Shown here one piece after another: positions 1-6,707 of a stretch of 7,610 bases of DNA; position 1 is the stretch's first letter, and each line of letters opens with the position of its first letter. Under the pieces are notes generated by a model. The model was not told the DNA's origin, ran no database searches, and saw only the letters and a list, made by a program, of their open reading frames with translations. The DNA is taken from the NCBI GenBank assembly GCA_947631315.1, contig CANRLA010000063.1:1-7610 (forward strand). Direction: 5' to 3'. The position numbers and the translations under genes were made by a program. Source of the DNA: an uncultured Clostridia bacterium (GTDB lineage Bacteria; Bacillota; Clostridia; TANB77; CAG-508).

Positions 1-978
1 TTCTTCATTAATGCTATTTTGTTGCAACTTATTTGCGTAATCATCTGCTGCTTTTATTTGTAAAGATTCTATTTGATTTTTCATATTTTCCATAAAATTC
101 TTTACTCCACCAACATCTGCTCCTGAAAAAATAATTGCAAATTTTGGTCCCATGTATCTTACAAATAGATATTCCTTAGATAGATTATTTTTTACATATT
201 GTGAGACCTGAGTTATTATACTGTCTCCAGTTTTTCTGCTAATTTCAGTGTTTACATTTGGAAGATTTGTTATTTTAAATATGCAAATTGCTGATGTTGT
301 ATATTTATCTATTACCTTTTTACCTTCTCCATATAAATATTCTGCTGATTTAAGTCCTGAATATAAATCATCTCTTACTATATTTTCTATTGTAGCTTGA
401 TTTTCTACAGTTTTTAAAATTGTTACTATATTGTTTCTAACAACTTCTAAAATTGTTGTATCTATTTTATCAAATTCATGTGGCAAACTTCCTTCTATTA
501 TCCAATATCCAATATATACATTATCTACATACAATGGAAAGAATATCGCACATTTTGCCCTTCCAAATTCCATCTTTTGGTATGGCAATTTTTCGTTTTC
601 ACTTTCGACTGTTACATATTTAGGAGTTGCTGTTTTTATACTGTCTCCAAAAACTGGATCACTTTGAAGATTTTTTAATGTTTCCCAGTGTTTTTGGTCG
701 ACATTTGATGCCTTTATAACATACTCAGCTCCATCAAATACTACTATTGTAGAATATTTAATAGCATATTTATTTATCAATATATCATTGATATTTTCTA
801 ATTTTTCTTTTATCGTAGAGCTTTCGCCTAATGTATTCATAAATTCTTGAAGTACATTTAGGCTTGTTACTCTTTGATTTAAGTTTGAAAATGTATCAAT
901 TTTTTTATGAACTGAATAGTTATATATCATTAAAACCATAACTATTGTTACTAGTAATATTATAATGCCTAATACCAA
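1..978 (-). CDS. Membrane-anchored GAF plus degenerate GGDEF protein (3' end outside window)
   Basis: At least 326 codons are open to the left edge, so the C-terminus is missing. I start it at a TTG codon (978). A good Shine-Dalgarno, GAGGTGAT, lies just upstream and itself holds an in-frame TGA (987-985), so no earlier start is possible. Later ATG codons would cut into the membrane helix. Residues 2-20 are a hydrophobic anchor. About residues 45-190 look like a GAF-type sensor, and from about 196 the order follows a GGDEF domain: RDDLYSGLKSAEYLY matches the usual RDxLTGLxNRRYF, TGDSIITQV matches the GDxxL helix, and RYMGPKFAIIF sits at the RYGGDEFxxxL site. The signature is MGPKF instead of GGDEF and the metal-binding Asp segment reads FKITNLPNVN, so diguanylate cyclase activity is very unlikely. 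It is probably a receptor or scaffold. It follows the TadZ-like gene by 21 bases, in the same operon. Fold assignment is by eye. Confidence 0.8.
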   Translation of the reverse strand, partial: MVLGIIILLVTIVMVLMIYNYSVHKKIDTFSNLNQRVTSLNVLQEFMNTLGESSTIKEKLENINDILINKYAIKYSTIVVFDGAEYVIKASNVDQKHWETLKNLQSDPVFGDSIKTATPKYVTVESENEKLPYQKMEFGRAKCAIFFPLYVDNVYIGYWIIEGSLPHEFDKIDTTILEVVRNNIVTILKTVENQATIENIVRDDLYSGLKSAEYLYGEGKKVIDKYTTSAICIFKITNLPNVNTEISRKTGDSIITQVSQYVKNNLSKEYLFVRYMGPKFAIIFSGADVGGVKNFMENMKNQIESLQIKAADDYANKLQQNSINEE

Positions 979-983
979 AAGAT

Positions 984-991
984 ATCACCTC
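984..991 (-). promoter_or_regulatory. Ribosome binding site that fixes a TTG start
   Basis: GAGGTGAT on the minus strand lies five bases before the TTG at 978. It contains a TGA in frame with the coding region, so it both marks TTG as the start and rules out any upstream start. Confidence 0.75.
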
Positions 992-999
992 TTTTTTCC

Positions 1000-3900
1000 C
1001 TAAAAATTATTTGTTCTCATTTTATTTAATGTATCATTTACATTGTTAGAAAATTGTGCTCCCTGTACTGTTGTATTTTTATTTTTTTTGTTTCCAAATA
1101 ATCCACGTTTCTCTTCTGTTTTTATTTGTGAATTGTTATTATAGTTTCCTCCTGATATTAAAGGATAAACCATATTTTTTAATGTTTCTAAACTATTTAA
1201 AAAGTTTTGTGAATACCCATTTAAATTTAAATTACACATTGCAATTGATTCTAAGTATTTTGCATATGTTTCGATTTCAAACGGAATAGTAACACTTTTT
1301 ATAGTTTGGGCATTAAATAAATCTCTTTGAAGTGTCATTGATGGTTCATTATATTTTGACATTCCACCAATAATCATTTTTTCGTCTAGCTTTCTTAATC
1401 TTACATATTTATTTATTATTACTCTTAATTTTGACTCATCTAACACATTTTTCAATTTTAAATCACTTAAAAATTGTGTTAATGGTTGTATAGTAAATGT
1501 ATCCATTGTTTGTATTAGATATATTTCATTCGCTTTTATAAAGTATTCTATATTTGTATTAAAATCACAGTCTAATAATGTTATTTCAAAGTTATTAGAT
1601 AGTGTTTGTATTATTGTATCTTTATTTGTTTCTTCTATTCCATCTGGTAATGATGTAAATACTGTTAAATTTTTATTTACGTCTAGTCCTTCTACAATAC
1701 CATTTGATAAATTCTTTATGCTATCTGTTGCTTTTTTCATTAAATTAGCATCATTGTCTGTAAACATATAATATGAATTTTTATTTCTTGTTAAATCTAA
1801 TATAGCTGTTTTTACTCCATTTTGAGAAAGTAGTTGAGCTAAATTGTTTACAATAAATGATGTTCCATTTTTGGTTGTTCCAACAAATATTGCTATTTTT
1901 CCATTTCCAGCTATAACATTATTATTTACTGGATTTTGATTTTGCATATTCATTAAATCGTTTGTATTATTTACAAAATTATTTTGGTTATATGGATTTT
2001 GATTTATGTTTTGTGGTTGATTGTTTTGTGATTGATTATTTTGCATTGGATTATATTGCACCTGATTATTTCCATACATATTATCCATTTCATATATATT
2101 TTGATATGAATTGTTATTAAAATTATTATTATATGGGCTAACAAAAGTATTTTGAGTTGTATTTGACATATTGTATAAGTCAGCATTATTGTTCATTTCT
2201 GTATTTGACGTACTATATAAATTAGGATTATTGTTTGTTTCCATATTTGACATACTATACAAATCAGGAGTATTATTCGTTTCTGTATTTGTCATACTAT
2301 ACAAATCAGAAGTGTTATTTGTTTCTGTATTTGACATATTATACAAATCAGAAGTGTTATTTGTTTCTGTATTTGACATATTATACAAATCAGAAGTGTT
2401 ATTTGTTTCTGTATTTGACATATTATACAAATCATTATTAGTTGTATTGTTAATTTGGTCTTTAGAAGTGTTACTTTCTTCTAAATCTAGGTCAAAAAGG
2501 TTGTTATCACTATTTAAGTTATCATTATTCATATTAATACTTTCTATGTTTTCCTCAAGACCTGGTAAAGTATTATTATAATAATTATTATCATTATTAT
2601 TAGAATTTGCAGTATTTATAGTAGTTTCGTCTATAGGACTCATTCCAAATAAATCAACTGGTTCTTCTTTCGTTTCTTCTAATCCTGGTAAAATATCATC
2701 ATAATTTTGTGTTTGATTAGAATTAGCAACTGTATTTTGCATTGCTGCTGAAGTAGATTGTATAGGTAGTTGTTGCATTGTATTATTTATTGAATCTCCT
2801 TGCACTTGAGTATCCAATTTCTTTGGTGGTCTTCCTCTTTTTCTTTTTATAACTGGTTCAACAGATACATTTGAATTTAAGCTTTCTGCTGACAAATTAT
2901 TATCTGTATTTGTTACGGTTGGTGCTACTTGAACTTTTCTAGGTCTTCCTCTTCCTCTTTTAGCTTCTGCATTAGGTGCTACATTTTCTAAATTTTGATT
3001 GATATCATTATTATCATTACTATTTATTAATGTTTGCATTCCTTTATCTACTCCTTGCGTTTTGTTATTATTTTGTTGTGTATTTGATAATGTATTTTGT
3101 TTTATGCTTGGTTGTGCATTTGATTGTATGCTTGGTTGTATATTTGATTGTGTATTTGGTTGTATGCTTGGTTGTTGATTTATCTGATTTTCTTTTACAT
3201 AAGATGGTTGATTTTGTATTTGTCTTGCCTGTGAAAAATTTTGCATTTGGTTTATAGATTGCATTTGCCTTGTTTGCTCAATATTTTGCATTTGTTGCAT
3301 TGGCTTTGCCTGTATTGCATTTTGATTTACAATAGCAGGACTATTTTGTATATTATTATTTGTTTTAACATCTTTATTTACATTTATTGTTGAAGGGATT
3401 ACTATAGGCTTTGAAAGATTTGTTTTTTTCAAATCTTTAGTTAAAATATCAAGTTTCCCTGGTTTTCTAGGATTTTGCTTATTGTATTGTGTATATTTTC
3501 CATTAGATAGAACTGTTCCATTTGACACAAGTTTTTTATATCTAACTGAATTAACTTCCAATATATCTTTAACTTCTTTTGGTAGAAAATTAATTATTAG
3601 TCTTAATTGTGTATCATTATATTGTTCGGCAATTTTTTCAAAACTTTCCACACATTTCTTTTCATTTAATCCTATTTTTCTATAATGAGCTAATATATTT
3701 TGTATTTCAACTTCACTTACATCTTGGTCATCGCCACGTTCATAGCGTCCAACATTTTCTGCATCTACTTTATAATATAATTTAGCTTCTTTTTTATTAC
3801 GAGGTTTATATATTAAGTTACAAACTGTATCTATGCTTCTATCATTTCCTATTATTGCATTATAAATTCCTATTCCAAATAATTTGATTAATAATTGATC

Positions 3901-4215
3901 CGATTTTGTTCTTCTATCTGAGCAAATAAGAATTATTGGAATGTCTTCTCCTGTAGGTTTCGAAGCCTCATCACTGATTCCATCTAATTTCTCAAACAAA
4001 AATCTATCAATTTCATCATAATTATTATTTGAAATAGGTTCTAAATCTTCTCCTATAACTATTGCATCATAAGATTTATTTTTTTGTAATTCATTTATTA
4101 TTGCATTAAAGTAATATACATTTTTATTAGTTATTATTTCTTTATATTTTTGTTGATATTTGTTTACAATTGATGTCGCTATATTATCATTACTTACTGC
4201 AAATAAAACTCTCAT
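1000..4215 (-). CDS. TadZ/CpaE-like pseudo-receiver + ParA/MinD-like ATPase with a giant Asn/Gln-rich linker
   Basis: This is a 1071-residue protein. The frame is open to an ATG at 4290, but the ATG at 4215 has GGAGG nine bases upstream and avoids a 52-base overlap with the previous gene, so 4215 is the start. Residues 1-140 resemble a response-regulator receiver (MRVLFAVSNDN, YDAIVIGEDLEP, IPIILICS). The phosphoacceptor Asp position is Gly and the usual Lys-Pro is missing. A helical stretch follows (about 165-230). Residues 285-771 are Asn/Gln-rich and probably disordered, with AT-hook motifs at 419-427 and 457-466, LPGLEE at 509-514 and 550-555, and seven 14-residue repeats at about 595-690. 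Residues 772-1022 look like a ParA/MinD-family ATPase: GTTKNGTS at the P-loop, AILDLTRNKNS, and ITLLDCDFN followed by EIYLIQTMD. A basic tail (EKRGLFGNKKNK) ends it. Receiver plus ATPase is the TadZ/CpaE plan, which localises Tad pilus machines, but those are usually about 400 residues. Function is inferred. Confidence 0.8.
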   Translation of the reverse strand: MRVLFAVSNDNIATSIVNKYQQKYKEIITNKNVYYFNAIINELQKNKSYDAIVIGEDLEPISNNNYDEIDRFLFEKLDGISDEASKPTGEDIPIILICSDRRTKSDQLLIKLFGIGIYNAIIGNDRSIDTVCNLIYKPRNKKEAKLYYKVDAENVGRYERGDDQDVSEVEIQNILAHYRKIGLNEKKCVESFEKIAEQYNDTQLRLIINFLPKEVKDILEVNSVRYKKLVSNGTVLSNGKYTQYNKQNPRKPGKLDILTKDLKKTNLSKPIVIPSTINVNKDVKTNNNIQNSPAIVNQNAIQAKPMQQMQNIEQTRQMQSINQMQNFSQARQIQNQPSYVKENQINQQPSIQPNTQSNIQPSIQSNAQPSIKQNTLSNTQQNNNKTQGVDKGMQTLINSNDNNDINQNLENVAPNAEAKRGRGRPRKVQVAPTVTNTDNNLSAESLNSNVSVEPVIKRKRGRPPKKLDTQVQGDSINNTMQQLPIQSTSAAMQNTVANSNQTQNYDDILPGLEETKEEPVDLFGMSPIDETTINTANSNNNDNNYYNNTLPGLEENIESINMNNDNLNSDNNLFDLDLEESNTSKDQINNTTNNDLYNMSNTETNNTSDLYNMSNTETNNTSDLYNMSNTETNNTSDLYSMTNTETNNTPDLYSMSNMETNNNPNLYSTSNTEMNNNADLYNMSNTTQNTFVSPYNNNFNNNSYQNIYEMDNMYGNNQVQYNPMQNNQSQNNQPQNINQNPYNQNNFVNNTNDLMNMQNQNPVNNNVIAGNGKIAIFVGTTKNGTSFIVNNLAQLLSQNGVKTAILDLTRNKNSYYMFTDNDANLMKKATDSIKNLSNGIVEGLDVNKNLTVFTSLPDGIEETNKDTIIQTLSNNFEITLLDCDFNTNIEYFIKANEIYLIQTMDTFTIQPLTQFLSDLKLKNVLDESKLRVIINKYVRLRKLDEKMIIGGMSKYNEPSMTLQRDLFNAQTIKSVTIPFEIETYAKYLESIAMCNLNLNGYSQNFLNSLETLKNMVYPLISGGNYNNNSQIKTEEKRGLFGNKKNKNTTVQGAQFSNNVNDTLNKMRTNNF
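2161..2434 (-). repeat. 42-bp tandem repeat array, six full units and a partial seventh
   Basis: Units begin at 2161, 2203, 2245, 2287, 2329, 2371 and 2413 (partial). The 2329 and 2371 units are identical, the 2287 unit differs from them by two bases, and units toward 2161 diverge progressively. Each unit encodes 14 residues of the form DLYNMSNTETNNTS, so gain or loss of units keeps the reading frame of the TadZ-like gene. On the plus strand the array also keeps an antisense frame open, which is not a gene. Confidence 0.95.
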
Positions 4216-4224
4216 TTGTTCAAT

Positions 4225-4229
4225 CCTCC
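4225..4229 (-). promoter_or_regulatory. Ribosome binding site deciding the TadZ-like start
   Basis: GGAGG on the minus strand lies nine bases before the ATG at 4215. No comparable site precedes the upstream in-frame ATG at 4290, which lies inside the previous gene. Confidence 0.8.
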
Positions 4230-4238
4230 ATATATTTT

Positions 4239-4649
4239 CTATCTCCAGCCTTTTACAATAATTGCAAATACCAATGGTAATACTTGACATATTACTAATA
4301 ATGTTATTACTGCAATCATTGTATTAAATCCCTTGTAGTGGGTTTCTAAGTTTCTTATTCCTATTACATATTGATAAATAGCACTTATTGCTATTCCTAA
4401 TATACCGAATGGAATACTATAAATTCTAACTTTATTTAATATATAAGCTACTAATCCATATGTATTACTACCATAAGTAGCTTGATAATCTTCTAATGAT
4501 TTTAATTCTGAATCTTTTATTTCTACTAATCTGCTTTTTGTTTCATTTGATATTATCTCTTTCGTATTATTCTCAGCATTGCATGATCCTATACAAAAAA
4601 TGCTAAATATGCCAATAAATATCAAAAGACTTAAAACTGCCTTTTTCAT
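4239..4649 (-). CDS. Small exported two-helix membrane protein, pilin-like (VirB2/TrbC-like topology)
   Basis: This is a 136-residue protein preceded by an excellent ribosome site (AAAGGAGG, seven bases from ATG). Residues 1-25 form a signal peptide (MKKAVLSLLIFIGIFSIF, then CNA-E as a possible cleavage site). Cys23 after IGS might instead be a lipidation site. A polar stretch (26-65) follows, then two hydrophobic helices at about 72-97 and 109-132 joined by a short charged loop (IRNLETHYKGFN), ending in KGWR. A signal peptide followed by two closely spaced helices is the layout of VirB2/TrbC-type conjugative pilins and of some small secretion-channel subunits. No residue-level signature confirms this, so treat it as topology only. 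It is the first gene behind the promoter at 4677-4705, with the TadZ-like gene starting 23 bases after its stop. That order fits a structural subunit made together with its assembly proteins. Confidence 0.85.
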   Translation of the reverse strand: MKKAVLSLLIFIGIFSIFCIGSCNAENNTKEIISNETKSRLVEIKDSELKSLEDYQATYGSNTYGLVAYILNKVRIYSIPFGILGIAISAIYQYVIGIRNLETHYKGFNTMIAVITLLVICQVLPLVFAIIVKGWR

Positions 4650-4676
4650 TGTATATCCTCCTTTATTTCTTACAAT

Positions 4677-4705
4677 ATAATACTACTTCTTAATAAAAAT
4701 ATCAA
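4677..4705 (-). promoter_or_regulatory. Promoter for the pilin-like / TadZ-like / GAF-GGDEF operon
   Basis: TTGATA (4705-4700), a 17-base spacer and TATTAT (4682-4677) on the minus strand give a near-consensus housekeeping promoter. Transcription would start near 4670, leaving a leader of about 20 bases with the ribosome site. It sits in the 64-base gap after the hydrolase gene, so the three downstream genes can be expressed separately from it. A perfect 12-base palindrome, GTAAAATTTTAC (4706-4717), abuts the -35 box. Confidence 0.7.
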
Positions 4706-4713
4706 GTAAAATT

Positions 4714-5946
4714 TTACAATTTATTATATAAATACATCATCCATTTATATACACCATTTGCCCAGTTTTTATCTGATGCGTACGATTTATTTACAGCTGT
4801 CAAAGTAGCTCCTTTATAGTATGTACCAACTGCTTGTTCACCATTATAAATAGCTGTTCCTAATGGATTTAGATAATATTTTACTAAGACTCTAGCTACT
4901 AAATCTATACCTTCTGAATAATTTTCAAATCTAGCAGCACTACCTGAAGGATCTCTATCATACGCCCCATATCCAAATAAATTCTTTTTATTTAATGCTA
5001 TTGATGATGTTCCCCATGCACTTTCATGTATTCCTATTGCAGCAACGAAAAGTCCATTTATATTGTATTGATCTTCAACATAATAGAAATATTGTGCATT
5101 TTCTGTAAATATGTTATTTCTATCATTTGGATCGTTTTCTAAAACTTTTTTAAATTGATCTAATGATAAACCGCTTTTTCTATTTAGTAACATACTAAAT
5201 CCTAAATTTTGTGAAAGTTCTTCTTTTGTATATTGCTTGTTGTTTTCATCTCCGTCACCTGTTCCATTTGGATCAGAATATGTAACACAATCTAAAGGAA
5301 CCCATCCTGTATATCCTTGATATGATACATAATACCAATCATCTTGTTTTGCCTTTAATGTAACTATATCACCTATTTTTATTGTTATAGTTTTTTGAGC
5401 ATCTTTGTTTGGATCCATTCTAATTGCTAAGGTATTAGAGGTTACTTTCAACGTATCTCCGACTATTGGTACATAATTATTTGAATATGCTGCTGTTCCT
5501 ATTTCTACTATTTTATCTATTGCAACCCTTTTTATTTCGGAAGTTAATTGTTCTTCTGAAATTAATTCTCCATTTTTGTAAATCTTTTTTATTACTGCAT
5601 CTTTTTTACCATCTTGTCCTTCTTGTATTGTTTGTATTTTTCCTTTTGCTAATAAATCATTTTGTCTATAAATTGTTGTGAATTCTACATCTGCTTCTTG
5701 TTTTTCAATTTTCTCAGTCACTGTTTCTGATTCATTATTTGAAATAACATCTTCTATGTTTATTGATTTTGACTTATCTTGTTTAGTTATTGGCACTTTT
5801 ATTTCAAGTAAAGAAGTTCTTACAGTCTTTTCAGACGCATAAGAGTCTGTCCTTATTTTTGAGACAGCAAAAATAATAGCTATAACTACGGCTATGGCTA
5901 TTATACTTAATATTATGTATTTTAATAAATATTGCTTTTTTTTCAT
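4714..5946 (-). CDS. Membrane-anchored peptidoglycan hydrolase: G5, SH3b and GH73 glucosaminidase domains
   Basis: This is a 410-residue cell-surface enzyme predicted to cut glycan strands of peptidoglycan at N-acetylglucosaminyl bonds. Residues 11-28 are an uncleaved anchor or signal sequence after MKKKQYLLKY. Residues 77-151 match a G5 domain (KGKIQTIQEGQDGKKD, KIYKNGELISEE, VEIGT at the end). Residues 163-224 form a bacterial SH3 wall-binding domain (LAIRMDPN, IGDIVTLKAKQDDWYYVSY, GYTGWVPLDCV). Residues 243-410 form the GH73 glucosaminidase domain, with the catalytic Glu308 in AIGIHESAWGTS and the typical NLFGYGAYD afterward. The enzyme looks intact. It has its own promoter (5964-5992). 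Its ribosome site is weak (AGGT about seven bases from ATG) and the leader is very short. No terminator separates it from the next gene, so read-through into the TadZ-like operon is likely. I infer local wall opening for an envelope machine, but a housekeeping role in cell separation is equally possible. Confidence 0.9.
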   Translation of the reverse strand: MKKKQYLLKYIILSIIAIAVVIAIIFAVSKIRTDSYASEKTVRTSLLEIKVPITKQDKSKSINIEDVISNNESETVTEKIEKQEADVEFTTIYRQNDLLAKGKIQTIQEGQDGKKDAVIKKIYKNGELISEEQLTSEIKRVAIDKIVEIGTAAYSNNYVPIVGDTLKVTSNTLAIRMDPNKDAQKTITIKIGDIVTLKAKQDDWYYVSYQGYTGWVPLDCVTYSDPNGTGDGDENNKQYTKEELSQNLGFSMLLNRKSGLSLDQFKKVLENDPNDRNNIFTENAQYFYYVEDQYNINGLFVAAIGIHESAWGTSSIALNKKNLFGYGAYDRDPSGSAARFENYSEGIDLVARVLVKYYLNPLGTAIYNGEQAVGTYYKGATLTAVNKSYASDKNWANGVYKWMMYLYNKL

Positions 5947-5963
5947 ATTTTTTACCTATAAAT

Positions 5964-5992
5964 ATTTTAAACTTTATTGTACTTTTTGTCAA
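5964..5992 (-). promoter_or_regulatory. Promoter for the glucosaminidase gene
   Basis: A consensus TTGACA (5992-5987), a 17-base spacer and TAAAAT (5969-5964) on the minus strand. Transcription would start near 5957, only about 11 bases before the ATG at 5946, so the transcript would begin at or inside the weak AGGT ribosome site. Confidence 0.75.
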
Positions 5993-6000
5993 TATTTCTG

Positions 6001-6029
6001 TTGTTTATTTAACTTTTTTATGTTATATT
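6001..6029 (+). promoter_or_regulatory. Probable nth promoter
   Basis: TTGTTT (6001-6006), 17 bases, then TATATT (6024-6029) preceded by TG one base upstream, which is an extended -10. The leader would be about 39 bases. A perfect TATAAT at 6035-6040 is an alternative -10, but it has no good -35 partner. The -35 box lies eight bases from that of the divergent glucosaminidase promoter. Confidence 0.5.
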
Positions 6030-6074
6030 TATATTATAATTTTATGTAAAAATTTATAATTTGAGGTTATTAAC

Positions 6075-6707
6075 ATGAATAAAAAAGAAGCTATAGAAAT
6101 AATAGAAAAATTATTAAAAATGTACCCGGATGCCAAATGTAGTTTGGATTTCAAAACACCTTTTGAAATGCTTGTTGCAGTTTGCTTATCTGCTCAATGC
6201 ACTGACGATAGAGTAAATAAAGTTACTCCTGAGCTGTTTAAAGTATATGACACTCCTCAAGATTTTGCAAATTGTGATTTAGAAAAATTAGAAAATCTTA
6301 TCCATTCTTGTGGATTTTATAAAAATAAAGCTAAAAATCTAAAAGCTGCTGGTCAAAAAATAATGAATGATTTTAATGGTGAAGTTCCTCAAACAATGGA
6401 CGAACTTATCACTATTCCTGGTGTTGGTAGAAAAAGTGCAAATGTTATAATGCTTGAAGCATTTAATAATCCTCAAGGAATAGCAGTTGATACACATGCT
6501 AAAAGACTATCTAATCGTTTAGGATTTTCTAAAGAATCTGAACCTTCTAAAATTGAAAAAGATCTTTTAAAAGTTATTCCGAAAGAGTATTGGAAAGATG
6601 TAAATCATATATTTATTTGGCATGGAAGAAATACTTGTTCTTCTCAAAATCCAAAATGTGATAATTGTTTATTAAAAGATTATTGTTTAAGTAACCAGGC
6701 TTCCTGA
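6075..6707 (+). CDS. nth: Endonuclease III, iron-sulfur DNA glycosylase/AP lyase
   Basis: This is a 210-residue base-excision repair enzyme that removes oxidised pyrimidines and nicks the abasic site. The length equals that of the family. Visible landmarks are LSAQCTDDRVN (38-48), the helix-hairpin-helix ITIPGVGRKSAN (112-123) with catalytic Lys120, VDTHAKRL (138-145) with catalytic Asp139, and the 4Fe-4S cluster ligands Cys188, Cys195, Cys198 and Cys204 with the classic 6-2-5 spacing. The ribosome site GAGGT lies seven bases before ATG, which sets the start. The gene stands alone: it is divergent from the glucosaminidase gene and convergent with the small membrane-protein gene. The last residues (SNQAS) after the cluster are not conserved in the family, and the DNA just past them looks different from the rest (see the 6690-6768 entry). 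All catalytic residues are present, so it should be active. Confidence 0.97.
   Translation: MNKKEAIEIIEKLLKMYPDAKCSLDFKTPFEMLVAVCLSAQCTDDRVNKVTPELFKVYDTPQDFANCDLEKLENLIHSCGFYKNKAKNLKAAGQKIMNDFNGEVPQTMDELITIPGVGRKSANVIMLEAFNNPQGIAVDTHAKRLSNRLGFSKESEPSKIEKDLLKVIPKEYWKDVNHIFIWHGRNTCSSQNPKCDNCLLKDYCLSNQAS

Noticed and set aside
2161..2434. CRISPR array.
   Set aside because: Units abut without unique spacers and encode an in-frame peptide repeat.
2171..2581. Plus-strand frame of 136 residues with an internal repeat (LFVSVFDILYKSE-type units), and a second repetitive frame at 2235-2441.
   Set aside because: Both are antisense images of the 42-bp repeat of the TadZ-like gene; a repeat length divisible by three keeps any stop-free frame open. 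No ribosome site or promoter belongs to them.
4216..4290. An extra 25 N-terminal residues for the TadZ-like protein from the ATG at 4290.
   Set aside because: It would overlap the previous gene by 52 bases and lacks a ribosome site, whereas the ATG at 4215 has GGAGG at ideal distance and begins a typical receiver first strand.
6055..6060. A perfect TATAAT as the nth promoter -10.
   Set aside because: Transcription would begin inside the ribosome site at about 6067, removing part of it.
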